64,000 nucleotides of DNA from Caballeronia sp. SEWSISQ10-4 2 (GTDB lineage Bacteria; Pseudomonadota; Gammaproteobacteria; Burkholderiales; Burkholderiaceae), in contig NZ_JALPRJ010000016.1 in the NCBI RefSeq assembly GCF_030464885.1, forward strand, positions 62,001 through 126,000, given 5' to 3'. The notes under the pieces are model-generated. The model had not been told where the DNA came from, made no database searches, and saw only the letters and a program-made list of their open reading frames with translations. A program made the translations under genes and the position numbers. How positions within the stretch are numbered: the stretch's first letter is position 1; each line of letters starts with the position of its first letter. Of the stretch, positions 17,265 to 26,362 are shown one piece after another.

Positions 17265-19985
17265 ATGACCGATTTATCCAGCGGAAGCGAACAGATTCTC
17301 TCGATCTCCCGAGGGCGCGAAGACAGCGATCCCGAGGAAACCGCCGAATGGCTGGAGGCGCTCGATGCGGTCACGGAGCACGTCGGGCGCGACCGCGCGC
17401 AATACCTTTATGACCGCCTCGCCGAGCATGCGCTGTCGCTCGGTATCGAGTCGTCGAGGGCGCGCGTCACGCCGTACATCAACACAATTCCGGTAGCAGA
17501 GCAGCCGCGTTATCCGGGCAATCTGGAGATCGAGGAAAAGCTCGCTGCCGCATTACGCTGGAATGCACTCGCGATGGTCGTGCGCGCAAATAAGGCTTAC
17601 GGCGAACTCGGCGGCCACATTGCGAGCTATGCGTCCGCCGCCGATCTCTTCGAAGTGGGTTTCAATCATTTCTTCCGCGCCGCGGCGCCGGACGCCGGGG
17701 AAGGGACGGGCGGGGATCTTGTGTACTTCCAGCCGCATTCATCGCCGGGTGTGTATGCGCGCGCGTTCCTTGAAGGATTCCTTAGCGAAGAACATTTGCA
17801 GCACTACCGCCAGGAGATTGCCGGTCCGGGACTGTGTTCGTATCCGCATCCGTGGCTCATGCCGGATTTCTGGCAGTTCCCGACCGGCTCGATGGGCATT
17901 GGTCCGATCAACTCGATCTACCAGGCGCGCTTCATGCGCTACCTGCAAAATCGTGGCCTCGCGAAGACGCAGGCGCGCAAGGTGTGGGGCTTCTTCGGCG
18001 ATGGCGAGATGGACGAGCCGGAATCGATCGGCGCGTTGTCGCTTGCCGCGCGCGAGCAACTCGACAATCTCGTGTTCGTCATCAACTGCAACCTGCAGCG
18101 GCTCGATGGTCCCGTGCGCAGCAACGGCCGCATCATCGACGAGCTCGAAGCCCAGTTCATCGGTGCGGGCTGGAACGTGATCAAGGTCTTGTGGGGTTCG
18201 GACTGGGACGCGCTGTTCGCACGTGACCAGACCAACGCGTTGCTGCGTGCGTTCGCGCATACCGTCGACGGCCAGTTCCAGACCTTCTCGGCTAACGATG
18301 GCGCTTATAACCGCGAGCGTTTCTTCGGCCAGAATCCCGAGCTCGCCGCCTTGGCTTCACATCTGAGCGACGAAGACATCGACGGCTTGCGTCGCGGTGG
18401 CCACGATGTGCGCAAGCTCCACGCGGCCTATGCGAAGGCGCTGAGTCATCGAGGCCAGCCGACGGTGATTCTTGCCAAGACGATGAAGGGCTTCGGCATG
18501 GGGACATCGGGTCAGGGCAGGATGACGACGCACCAGCAAAAGAAGCTTGGCTTCGACGACCTGAAGGCGTTTCGCGATCGCTTCCGTTTGCCGCTGTCGG
18601 ACGCCGATGTCGAGATCGTGAAGTTCTATAAGCCGGCGGAAGACAGCCCGGAAATGCAGTATCTGCACGCACGACGCGCGGGCCTTGGAGGCTATCTGCC
18701 CAGAAGGCGGAGAGCGGCGTCGAAGGGGCTGATCGTCCCTCCGATGGCAAGCTGGGGCCAGTTCGCGCTCGACGCGGCGGCGAAGGAAATGTCGACCACC
18801 ATGGCGATCGTGCGCATGTTCAGCAGCCTCATGAGAGATGCACAGTTGGGTCCTCGCATCGTGCCGGTGGTGGCCGACGAGGCACGCACTTTCGGTATGG
18901 CGAACATGTTCCGGCAGGTCGGTATCTATTCGCCGCTCGGGCAATTGTATGAGCCGGAAGATCTGGGTTCCATGCTCTATTACCGCGAGGACACCAAGGG
19001 GCAGATTCTCGAAGAGGGCATTTCGGAAGCGGGCGCGATGTCGTCATGGATCGCCGCGGCCACGTCATACAGCGTGCACGATCTGCCCATGCTGCCGTTC
19101 TACATCTATTACTCGATGTTCGGCTTCCAGCGTATCGGAGACATCATCTGGGCCGCGGCGGACCAGCGTGCACGCGGCTTTTTGATCGGTGCGACCGCGG
19201 GCAAGACGACGCTCGGCGGCGAAGGGCTGCAGCATCAGGACGGCAGCAGCCATCTCGTGGCATCGACGATACCGAACTGCCGCGCCTATGATCCCGCGTT
19301 TGCGTATGAGGTTGCGGCTATCATCGACGAGGGCATGCGCGAGATGGTCGAGCGCCAGCATGACGTGTTCTATTACATCACGGTGATGAACGAGAACTAC
19401 GCGCAACCATCGGTGCCTGGCGGTGATCTCGAGACGCTGCGTGAAGGCATTCTCAGAGGCATGTACCCACTTTCGACGAAGCCGGACGAAGCCGCGCAAG
19501 TACAACTGCTCGGCGCAGGCGCGATTCTCGGCGAGGTTATCGCGGCGCAGCGGATGCTGCGCGAGGACTGGGGCATTGAAGCGGCCGTGTGGAGCGTGAC
19601 AAGCTTCAGCGAGTTGCAGCGCGACGGCATGGGCGCCGAGCGGCTTGCACGGCTCGGCGAGACAGCGCCCGAGCCGTATGTGAGCGCGATGCTTGGGGCG
19701 TCGCGTGGTCCCGTGATCGCAGCGACCGATTATGTGCGTGCTGTGCCTGAACTGATCCGCGCTTATGTGCCGCGTCGTTACGTGACGCTTGGCACCGACG
19801 GCTTCGGCCGCAGCGACACGCGTCAGGCGCTGCGTGAGTTCTTCGAAGTGGATCGCGAATCCATCGTGATTGCGGCGCTCAAGGCGCTGGCTGACGAAGG
19901 TGAGGTCGATATGTCGATCGTGCGAAAGGCGTCGCAGCAGTATGGCAAGGCGGGGCCGGCGTCGGGTGCGCCGTGGCAGCGGTAG
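17265..19985 (+). CDS. Homodimeric pyruvate-dehydrogenase-type E1 component (AceE/MdeB-like)
   Basis: A 906-residue thiamine-diphosphate enzyme of the AceE family, decarboxylating pyruvate or a close 2-oxoacid and passing the acyl group to an E2. The start is the ATG at 17265. The N-terminal [12 protein letters not shown] and the TPP-binding motif [10 protein letters not shown] (about residue 245) through [14 protein letters not shown] are canonical, as is [16 protein letters not shown]. No E2 (aceF) or E3 (lpd) gene follows, unlike the housekeeping pdh operon; the next gene converges. With the divergent Lrp regulator this resembles P. putida mdeR/mdeB, where the E1 acts on 2-oxobutyrate from methionine, but no methionine gamma-lyase gene is present here. 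I therefore leave the symbol empty. Confidence 0.88.
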   Translation: MTDLSSGSEQILSISRGREDSDPEETAEWLEALDAVTEHVGRDRAQYLYDRLAEHALSLGIESSRARVTPYINTIPVAEQPRYPGNLEIEEKLAAALRWNALAMVVRANKAYGELGGHIASYASAADLFEVGFNHFFRAAAPDAGEGTGGDLVYFQPHSSPGVYARAFLEGFLSEEHLQHYRQEIAGPGLCSYPHPWLMPDFWQFPTGSMGIGPINSIYQARFMRYLQNRGLAKTQARKVWGFFGDGEMDEPESIGALSLAAREQLDNLVFVINCNLQRLDGPVRSNGRIIDELEAQFIGAGWNVIKVLWGSDWDALFARDQTNALLRAFAHTVDGQFQTFSANDGAYNRERFFGQNPELAALASHLSDEDIDGLRRGGHDVRKLHAAYAKALSHRGQPTVILAKTMKGFGMGTSGQGRMTTHQQKKLGFDDLKAFRDRFRLPLSDADVEIVKFYKPAEDSPEMQYLHARRAGLGGYLPRRRRAASKGLIVPPMASWGQFALDAAAKEMSTTMAIVRMFSSLMRDAQLGPRIVPVVADEARTFGMANMFRQVGIYSPLGQLYEPEDLGSMLYYREDTKGQILEEGISEAGAMSSWIAAATSYSVHDLPMLPFYIYYSMFGFQRIGDIIWAAADQRARGFLIGATAGKTTLGGEGLQHQDGSSHLVASTIPNCRAYDPAFAYEVAAIIDEGMREMVERQHDVFYYITVMNENYAQPSVPGGDLETLREGILRGMYPLSTKPDEAAQVQLLGAGAILGEVIAAQRMLREDWGIEAAVWSVTSFSELQRDGMGAERLARLGETAPEPYVSAMLGASRGPVIAATDYVRAVPELIRAYVPRRYVTLGTDGFGRSDTRQALREFFEVDRESIVIAALKALADEGEVDMSIVRKASQQYGKAGPASGAPWQR

Positions 19986-19998
19986 GCGGGCGCGTTGG

Positions 19999-20466
19999 TT
20001 AAACGTCGGCTTCGGTGTCGACGGGCACTTTTTTTACCCGGGTTTCGCCGGGCTCCAGACTACGGCCGTCGCGAGTGCGGAATTCCAGTGGCCCCACTGC
20101 TTTGCCGCTGGCGCGTTTGACCAGCACCGAGTGACGTTCGCCTCGCTTGAAGAGGTGACGCTCCCCCCACTGTCTCAATCCGATCACCACCGGAAACAGG
20201 CCTTCTCCCTTAGGCGTCAGGATGTACTCCTGATACGACGTGCCGTCGGAGGCCGGCGCGATAGCCAGGACGCCTTCCTCCACCAGTGTCTTGAGGCGAT
20301 CCGCAAGGATATTGCGGGCCACGCCCAGGCTGCGCTGGAACTCACCAAAGCGGCGTACGCCATCGAACGCGTCCCGGATGATGAGAAGGGCCCAGCGGTC
20401 ACCGACGATATCCAGAGACCGCGCCACCGGACACGAGTCTCCTTTCATGCTTTTGCGCTTGGCCAT
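19999..20466 (-). CDS. HxlR family transcriptional regulator
   Basis: Starting at the ATG at 20466, with AGGAGA six bases upstream, the protein has 155 residues. The HxlR winged HTH is clear: CPVARSLDIVGDRWALLIIRD, FGEFQRSLGVARNILADRL, and YILTPKGEGLFPVV. The extra 45 C-terminal residues are a basic beta-rich tail. It is divergent from an MFS transporter gene, with paired AAAACTGGT/AAAACTAGT elements between, so it probably represses that gene and itself, responding to a small electrophile or metabolite. The ligand cannot be read from the sequence. Confidence 0.9.
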   Translation of the reverse strand: MAKRKSMKGDSCPVARSLDIVGDRWALLIIRDAFDGVRRFGEFQRSLGVARNILADRLKTLVEEGVLAIAPASDGTSYQEYILTPKGEGLFPVVIGLRQWGERHLFKRGERHSVLVKRASGKAVGPLEFRTRDGRSLEPGETRVKKVPVDTEADV

Positions 20467-20531
20467 GTTTTCTCCTGATGTGCCGAGACGCGGCAACGCC
20501 TCTCGCTTCTCCGATATTCACGCAGTTGCAT

Positions 20532-20582
20532 TTTAAAACTGGTCAATCTACACTTCAAATGGTTTTTATTTAAAACTAGTTT
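20532..20582. promoter_or_regulatory. Candidate HxlR operator region
   Basis: Between the divergent HxlR and MFS genes, TTTAAAACTGGT (20532-20543) is echoed by TTTAAAACTAGT (20569-20580 approximately), the second overlapping a perfect palindrome AAACTAGTTT at 20573-20582. Repeated, dyad-like elements in this position suit an HxlR dimer pair. Confidence 0.45.
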
Positions 20583-20598
20583 CGTAGAGGGACTGAAG

Positions 20599-21885
20599 GT
20601 GCAGCTTCGTGAAGAAGGCGTTACATCCACTGTGGCTGCTGAAGTCTTGCGGGGGCACGCTGGCGCGTCGCCGGAAAATGGGAAGCTTGCGGCCATGCCT
20701 CGGGCGCTCGTGATGCTATTCGCCTGCGCATGTGGTCTCAGTGTCGCCAATGTCTATTACGCGCAGCCCTTGCTTGATGCGCTTGGTGTCGATTTCGGGA
20801 TCGGGCGCGGCGCTGTCGGCGGCATCATTACCGCGACGCAGGCCGGGTGCGCGTTCGCATTAGTGTTCGTTGTGCCGTTGGGTGACCGGCTTGATCGGCG
20901 CCGTCTTACGCTTGGTCAGGCGATTGCCTTGTGTGCGGCGCTGGCTGTTGTCGCGACCGCGTCCTCTGCGGCGTGGCTGCTCGCGGGCATGGCTGCTGTC
21001 GGCCTGCTCGGCACCGCAATGACGCAAGGACTGATCGCGTATGCGGCAACGGCAGCGGCGGCTGCCGAGCGCGGGCGTGTGGTCGGAGCGGCTCAGGGCG
21101 GCGTTGTGATCGGCCTGCTGATGGCGCGTGTATTGGCAGGCGCAATAGCTGATCTGGGTGGCTGGCGGGCGGTCTATTTAACGTCCGCGGTCTTGATGCT
21201 GTTGCTGACAGGCGCGCTTTGGAGAGCACTGCCGCAACAGGGGCCGCCGTCACAGCGTTTGCCTTACCTGCAACTGCTTAGCTCGATGTTCACGCTATTG
21301 GCCACGGAGCGGGTACTGCAGATCCGCGGCGTCATCGCCATGTTGATGTTTGCTGCCTTCAGCATCTTCTGGAGCGCCCTGGTACTGCCCCTGAGTGCAC
21401 CACCGCACGCGTTCTCGCATACGGTGATCGGTGCATTCGGTCTGGTGGGCGTGGCAGGCGCGTTGGCGGCCGCCCGTGCGGGTCATTGGGCGGATCGGGG
21501 GCTGGGGCAATGGACCACGGGCGTGGCGCTGATCCTGCTGCTTGCTTCGTGGCTGCCGCTGGCGTTCATTGCGGAGCCGTTGTGGGTGCTGGGGATCGGC
21601 ATTGTCGCGCTGGACCTTGGTGGCCAAGCTATTCACGTGACCAATCAGAGCATGATCTTCAACACGCATCCCGATGCGCACAGCCGGATGGTGAGTTGCT
21701 ATATGCTTTTCTACACCATCGGCAGCGGACTCGGCGCCATTGCATCCACGACTATGTACGCGAGCGCGGGGTGGCTGGGAGTCTGCCTGCTGGGCGCTGG
21801 CATCAGCCTGCTTGCACTGGTGTTCTGGGGGCTGACATTGCGGTACATGCCAGGCAAAATCCGCGAACCTCGTCTTACTGTTTAA
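20599..21885 (+). CDS. MFS efflux-type transporter
   Basis: A 12-helix major facilitator of the drug/metabolite efflux type. From the GTG at 20599 (GAGGG about seven bases upstream) it has 428 residues; an ATG at 20695 would start directly before helix 1 and is also possible. Helix 1 includes CACGLSVANVYYAQPLLDAL, the loop 2-3 motif is PLGDRLDRRRLTLGQ, and helix 11-12 is followed by a short basic tail. YYAQPLL in helix 1 is typical of a large proteobacterial efflux-like MFS subgroup. It is controlled by, or with, the divergent HxlR gene and is followed 16 bp later by a PLP decarboxylase, suggesting export of an amine or related product. Confidence 0.85.
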   Translation: MQLREEGVTSTVAAEVLRGHAGASPENGKLAAMPRALVMLFACACGLSVANVYYAQPLLDALGVDFGIGRGAVGGIITATQAGCAFALVFVVPLGDRLDRRRLTLGQAIALCAALAVVATASSAAWLLAGMAAVGLLGTAMTQGLIAYAATAAAAAERGRVVGAAQGGVVIGLLMARVLAGAIADLGGWRAVYLTSAVLMLLLTGALWRALPQQGPPSQRLPYLQLLSSMFTLLATERVLQIRGVIAMLMFAAFSIFWSALVLPLSAPPHAFSHTVIGAFGLVGVAGALAAARAGHWADRGLGQWTTGVALILLLASWLPLAFIAEPLWVLGIGIVALDLGGQAIHVTNQSMIFNTHPDAHSRMVSCYMLFYTIGSGLGAIASTTMYASAGWLGVCLLGAGISLLALVFWGLTLRYMPGKIREPRLTV

Positions 21886-21901
21886 TTAATCGGAAAAGTC
21901 C

Positions 21902-23248
21902 ATGAACGAGATTACCCTGCTGACCGAAGCCGATGACCGGGCCCGGCGCTACACCGAGTCCATCCCGGGGCGGCGAGTGTTCCCCGACGCAGCCGCGTTG
22001 CAGGCACTTGCTGCGTTCAACGAACCGCTGCCGATACGCGGATATGCTGCGGAAGAAGTGCTACGGTTATTAGACGATACAGGTTCGCCTGCCACGGTGG
22101 TGTCGAACGGGCCTCGCTACTTCGGCTTTGTGGTGGGCGCGGCGTTGCCGGCCGCTGCCGCAGCGGAACGCCTGATGCTGGCATGGGACCAATGTGCATC
22201 GTCGTTCGACAATTCACCCGTCGCGGCCACACTCGAACGGGTGGCGGCTGGCTGGGTGCTCGAAGCGCTGGACCTGCCTCGCGAGAGTGCTGTGGGGTTC
22301 GGAACCAGCGCGACGGCGTGCACACTGAGCTGCCTTGCCGCCGCGCGTCGCGTGCTGCTCGCCCGCCAGGGCTGGGATTTCGACAACGATGGACTGGCAG
22401 GCTCACCCGAGGTCAAGGTCGTCGTTTCCGAGCTTGCGCATATCACCGTGAAGAAGGCGCTTCGCTTGCTTGGTTTTGGTATGAGCAAGATCATCGTCGC
22501 GCCGGTTAACCGGCATGGTCAGGTGGACCCGGAGCGTTTGCCCCCGCTGGACGACATGACCATCCTTTGTCTGCAGGCGGGCGAGGTCAACACGGGAGAA
22601 TTCGATCGTTTCGATACGCTCATTCCTCGAGCCAAAGCTGCCGGCGCGTGGGTGCACGTGGATGCCGCGTTCGGCATGTGGGCACGCGCTTCCTCGCATG
22701 CGGAATTGACGCAGGGAATCGAAGCGGCCGATAGCTGGACCACCGACGCGCACAAATGGCTGAACACGCCCTATGACTGCGCCATGGCAATCTGCCGCGA
22801 CAGTGAAGCGTTAGCCGCCGCAATGAACAGCGATGCGGTTTATTTGACCGGGGCGAGAGACGCCCAGAAAAACCTGACGCTGGAGTTTTCGCGAAGGGCT
22901 CGCGGCATACCGGTTTGGGCCGCGTTGCGGACGTTGGGACGTGAAGGCGTGGCTTCCCTGGTAGATCAGCACTGTGCGCTGGCGCGGCGCATCGCAGAGG
23001 GTCTGCAGCAGGCGGGATTCGAGATACTTAACCGTGTCGTGCTGAACCAGGTCCTGGTTCGCGCACGAACCGATGCGCACACCGTTGCCATTCGTGAAGC
23101 AGTTCAAGCGTCCGGCGAGGCCTGGTTCGGGCCTACGGTCTGGCAGGGGCGACCGGCGTTTCGGATAAGCGTGTCTTCGTGGCGCACAACCGAACAGGAT
23201 GCAGACGCGCTCGTGAGATTGTTGATCGAGACTGCAAAGCGTGGATAA
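21902..23248 (+). CDS. PLP-dependent group II amino-acid decarboxylase
   Basis: A 448-residue pyridoxal-phosphate decarboxylase of the aromatic/glutamate (group II) type. The cofactor lysine is in TDAHKWLNTPYDCA, preceded by the conserved HVDAAFGMWAR segment, where the Asp contacts the pyridine ring. The family removes the alpha-carboxyl group from amino acids such as tyrosine, tryptophan, glutamate or 2,4-diaminobutyrate; the substrate is not evident. It directly follows the HxlR-controlled MFS gene, so decarboxylation and export may be linked. The C-terminus contains PAFRISVSSWRTTEQD, common in this family. Confidence 0.85.
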   Translation: MNEITLLTEADDRARRYTESIPGRRVFPDAAALQALAAFNEPLPIRGYAAEEVLRLLDDTGSPATVVSNGPRYFGFVVGAALPAAAAAERLMLAWDQCASSFDNSPVAATLERVAAGWVLEALDLPRESAVGFGTSATACTLSCLAAARRVLLARQGWDFDNDGLAGSPEVKVVVSELAHITVKKALRLLGFGMSKIIVAPVNRHGQVDPERLPPLDDMTILCLQAGEVNTGEFDRFDTLIPRAKAAGAWVHVDAAFGMWARASSHAELTQGIEAADSWTTDAHKWLNTPYDCAMAICRDSEALAAAMNSDAVYLTGARDAQKNLTLEFSRRARGIPVWAALRTLGREGVASLVDQHCALARRIAEGLQQAGFEILNRVVLNQVLVRARTDAHTVAIREAVQASGEAWFGPTVWQGRPAFRISVSSWRTTEQDADALVRLLIETAKRG

Positions 23249-23283
23249 GATACCGGCGCTGATCGCCGGGTAGCTTCCGGCGC

Positions 23284-23321
23284 GCCTCGGCATTCGCGCT
23301 ATTGGCGGGTTTCGCCGAGGC
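23284..23321. terminator. Possible bidirectional terminator hairpin
   Basis: GCCTCGGC (23284-23291) and GCCGAGGC (23314-23321) form an eight-pair perfect stem between the PLP decarboxylase and the convergent minus-strand genes. There is no T-run. Confidence 0.35.
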
Positions 23322-23413
23322 TAGCGACGCCGGTCGAAAAGCCCGCGAATATTGATCGCGAGGCTGGCCAATACCGCCAGCGCACCCAGTGTTTCAAGCA
23401 ATGTAGAGAGCAT
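23321..23413 (-). CDS. Possible 30-residue single-span membrane protein
   Basis: An ATG at 23413 with GGGAGA nine bases upstream opens a 30-codon frame whose product is almost one transmembrane helix (LETLGALAVLASLAINI) ending in the basic tail RGLFDRRR. It lies 53 bp downstream of the TauE/SafE gene on the same strand, so it could be a co-expressed small membrane protein. Evidence is only the ribosome site, hydrophobicity and location; it may be chance. Confidence 0.35.
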   Translation of the reverse strand: MLSTLLETLGALAVLASLAINIRGLFDRRR

Positions 23414-23466
23414 CGAGTTAGATCTCCCGGGTGTTTGAAACCGGTGGAACGCGCCAGGCGCAACGC

Positions 23467-24216
23467 TTAAATAAAATGCCGCAACAGCAGTTGAAGACCG
23501 AGCGCCAGCATGCAGATAAAGAACCATCGGCGGAAGGTCGCCGGGCTGATGCGGCCGCGTATGCGTTGACCGAGCCACATTCCGAGCAGCGCAGGGACGA
23601 CAGCGAGCAGCGAGCGCTCCATGTCGTCGATTGCGAATGCGCTTTCTCGCGCGAGCCCGATGGCCAGCGCCACCGTGGATACGGTAAATGATAGTCCGAG
23701 CGCCTGGACCAGATCTTCTTTTTTCAGATTAAGCGCCTGAAGATAAGGGACCGCCGGCACGACAAAAACGCCTGTTCCTCCCGTCACCAAGCCGGTCGCG
23801 AGGCCGATGACCGGGGACAGGCGCCGCTCATGCCGGGGCGGCACGGAAAAGCGCCAGGACAGCAACCCGGAGGCCGCATAGAGCGTCAGCGCGGCCCCGA
23901 GCCCCGCAACCGCCCAGACCCCGCCGCTACCCGCAATGAACGACGCTGCGGCCACCGTGCCAATCACGATGCCCGCCATCATCGGCCAGAAGCGCCTGAC
24001 GAGCGCGAGCACGCCCGGGCCTGCCAGAAGCTGCCAGACGTTGGTGACGAACGACGGCAGGATCAGCAGCGACGCAGCCTCGGCTGGCAGCATGAGTGTT
24101 CCGAGCACACCCATTGCTACGGTCGGCAAGCCCATGCCCGTGACGCCTTTTACGATGCCGGCGATCAGGAAGGTCAGGGCTATGACCGCGACACGCGCGG
24201 CGGCAGGAGAGGTCAT
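23467..24216 (-). CDS. TauE/SafE family sulfite/organosulfonate exporter-like protein
   Basis: A 249-residue integral membrane protein with seven to eight hydrophobic segments. The N-terminal repeat has FLIAGIVKGVTGMGLPTVAM and the C-terminal repeat has IGLATGLVTGGTGVFVVPAVPYLQAL, the paired glycine-rich motifs of TauE/SafE. Family members export sulfite, sulfoacetate or other small anions, or act in metal or taurine metabolism; the substrate is not known here. It is divergent from a LysR regulator, with a strong palindrome between, which implies inducible control. Confidence 0.85.
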   Translation of the reverse strand: MTSPAAARVAVIALTFLIAGIVKGVTGMGLPTVAMGVLGTLMLPAEAASLLILPSFVTNVWQLLAGPGVLALVRRFWPMMAGIVIGTVAAASFIAGSGGVWAVAGLGAALTLYAASGLLSWRFSVPPRHERRLSPVIGLATGLVTGGTGVFVVPAVPYLQALNLKKEDLVQALGLSFTVSTVALAIGLARESAFAIDDMERSLLAVVPALLGMWLGQRIRGRISPATFRRWFFICMLALGLQLLLRHFI

Positions 24217-24293
24217 CGATACTTTCCGGGAAAATGATCTGCCTCATTCTCCCCAGATTCGCGATGGCCACAATGCGGAAGATACGTACTGTG

Positions 24294-24323
24294 CCTTAGG
24301 GTATAACTAAGGCTGATTAATCA
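24294..24323. promoter_or_regulatory. LysR-type operator between tauE-like and lysR-like genes
   Basis: CCTTAG-N7-CTAAGG at 24294-24312 contains the T-N11-A LysR box, and is followed at once by a perfect palindrome TGATTAATCA at 24314-24323. Both lie 14-44 bp upstream of the LysR start and within the divergent promoter. Confidence 0.65.
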
Positions 24324-24337
24324 ATAATTCCTCGCCC

Positions 24338-25261
24338 ATGCGCTTCGATCTGATTGACCTGCGCCTTTTCCTGTTCATCCTCGAAACGGGTAGCATCACG
24401 CACGGTGCGGCTCAGGCAAATATGTCGTTGCCGTCCGCCAGCGCGCGACTGCGAGGCATGGAGGAAGCGCTGGGGTTACCGCTGCTGGAGCGAGGCCGTC
24501 GAGGGGTTGAATCCACGCCTGCAGGGGACACGCTGGCGCACCATGCCCGGCTGGTGCTTGGTCAGATCGAGCGGATGCGCGGCGAACTGGGAGAGCATTC
24601 CGATGCCCGTAAAACGCGTATTCGCCTGTGGGCGAATACCGCGGCCGTGACGGAATTCCTGCCTCGCCCCCTTGCCGAATTCCTTCGACACAACCCTAAC
24701 GTGCATATCGACATGAAGGAGCGGCAGAGCACCGAAACCGTCAGGGCAATCCTTAACGGTTCAGCGGAAATAGGCATTGTTTCTGATGCTGTCGAACACG
24801 GAACGCTGCAGACCTTTCCGTTTGCAACGGACAAGCTGGTCCTGATCGTCGCCCGCGATCACGCGCTTGGCGAACGTCGCCGTGTCGCGCTCAGGGACGT
24901 AGTCGACCACGACTTCATCGGGCTGAGCGCCGGCAGCGCGCTTCAGGAATATCTGGGCGAGCAGGCTTTGTTTGCCGGGCAGAATTTCTACTTCCGCGCG
25001 CGCGTGCGGACCTTCGAAAACATATGCTGCATGGTCGAGCACGGCGCGGGTTTGGGTATTGTGCCGGCAACAGCAGCGAAGCGGTACAGAGGCTCGCTGG
25101 GCGTGCGTACCGTGGAGTTGACTGACCGCTGGGCGACGCGCCAGCTCCTGATCTGCGTACGCAATCTGGAGGCGTTGCAACGGCCGGAACGTGCGCTGGT
25201 TGAAGGTCTTGCCGCCGCCTCAGAGGTGCGTAAACCGTTAGAGCGCGTTAGAGCATTCTGA
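24338..25261 (+). CDS. LysR family transcriptional regulator
   Basis: A 307-residue LysR protein. The N-terminal winged HTH spans residues 3-62 (FDLIDLRLFLFILETGSITH, then LPSASARLRGMEEALGLPLL), and the substrate-binding domain with two Rossmann-like lobes follows from about 90 to 295. It is divergent from the TauE/SafE exporter with a T-N11-A palindrome between the start codons, so it most likely activates that transporter in response to its substrate. Confidence 0.92.
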   Translation: MRFDLIDLRLFLFILETGSITHGAAQANMSLPSASARLRGMEEALGLPLLERGRRGVESTPAGDTLAHHARLVLGQIERMRGELGEHSDARKTRIRLWANTAAVTEFLPRPLAEFLRHNPNVHIDMKERQSTETVRAILNGSAEIGIVSDAVEHGTLQTFPFATDKLVLIVARDHALGERRRVALRDVVDHDFIGLSAGSALQEYLGEQALFAGQNFYFRARVRTFENICCMVEHGAGLGIVPATAAKRYRGSLGVRTVELTDRWATRQLLICVRNLEALQRPERALVEGLAAASEVRKPLERVRAF

Positions 25262-25264
25262 CGC

Positions 25265-26362
25265 TCAACAACTCAGATCGAAATATCCCTTGGCGAGGCA
25301 CACCCCGTTCACCAGGATCTCGACCTCATGCCGCCCGGCGTAATGCACACGCGTGGTGAAGTCCCGGATGTTCTGCGTGCGTTCAATCGATACCCGCTGG
25401 CCGCTATCGAGCGTCAACTCTTTGAGCTTGAACACCTTCGCGGCCGTCACACCCGATTTCTTCACGTAATGCATCTTGTAGTCGATCACGAGCCGCTGGC
25501 TTTCCGGGCACTTCGAAGCAAGATCGAATGACAAGGTCACGCGCTCGCCTAACGCGATCTGCCGAGGCATCACGGCGAACTTGCTGATCTTCACATCCGG
25601 CACGCCGCCCGCACCGATCACGGCTAATGCGCGGCCATTGCCAGCCTTGATCAGTGAGCGCAGCGCGCGCTTTGCAATCCAGGCTGTGTGGGCGTTTTCC
25701 ATCGGCCATGTCGCGAGCCGGTCCAGCACCCATTCAGGATGGGATTTGGTCACATCGTTCAGATGATTGGCGACTGACTTGCGGACATAGAGGCTCGGGT
25801 CCGAGCGAAGGTTTTCGAGAATTGGCGCCGTCAGCGAAGGATCGGCGACGATCGCGTCGAGCCGGAAAGACCATGGCAGGCGCGGACGGCTGCCCTCGCT
25901 TGCAAGACGGCGCACGGCGTCGTTGTCATCGAGTGACCAGACTTTCATGACGGCCAGTGCACGCGTGAGATCCTTGCGCAGGAACTCGCGCACGGCGAAC
26001 TCGGAGGTGCCGAAGGACGTGAAAAACTTCAGGGCGTCCATGGAACCATCGAAGTCGTCCTGACCGTATTGTCCGACGTAGTCGGGAAGGACCAGCGTCG
26101 AGAATCCTGCCTCCATGCGCAGTGCAAGTGCGCGAAGAATCTCGAGCGCCTGGCCGTAGTCCGCGGGAAGGGTGGCATGCAACGCCTGGGTCATGCGGCG
26201 CAGGCGCTGCATCAAGGTCAGGTCGTCAAGCCCGGCCAGCGAAATCTTGAGAAAACGGCGTGTATCGAATGGTGGATAAACCGCCTTGACGTCGAGCGCC
26301 ATGTCACGGAACCGGCGTTCGTTGAAGATCTCTTTCAGTGCGGTGTTTTCTGTGTCCGACAT
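25265..26362 (-). CDS. alkC: AlkC-type alkylated-base DNA glycosylase
   Basis: From the ATG at 26362 the product has 365 residues. Residues about 1-250 form HEAT-like repeats of the AlkC/AlkD superfamily (FDTRRFLKISLAGLDDLTLM, then DPSLYVRKSVANHLNDVTK, the latter a conserved HEAT helix that contacts DNA). Residues about 260-365 are a beta-rich, Ig-like domain, which is found in proteobacterial AlkC but not in AlkD. AlkC excises 3-methylcytosine and 1-methyladenine, alkyl lesions otherwise repaired by AlkB. It converges on the LysR gene with a 3-bp gap. No ada-like regulator or operon partner is present. Confidence 0.85.
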   Translation of the reverse strand: MSDTENTALKEIFNERRFRDMALDVKAVYPPFDTRRFLKISLAGLDDLTLMQRLRRMTQALHATLPADYGQALEILRALALRMEAGFSTLVLPDYVGQYGQDDFDGSMDALKFFTSFGTSEFAVREFLRKDLTRALAVMKVWSLDDNDAVRRLASEGSRPRLPWSFRLDAIVADPSLTAPILENLRSDPSLYVRKSVANHLNDVTKSHPEWVLDRLATWPMENAHTAWIAKRALRSLIKAGNGRALAVIGAGGVPDVKISKFAVMPRQIALGERVTLSFDLASKCPESQRLVIDYKMHYVKKSGVTAAKVFKLKELTLDSGQRVSIERTQNIRDFTTRVHYAGRHEVEILVNGVCLAKGYFDLSC

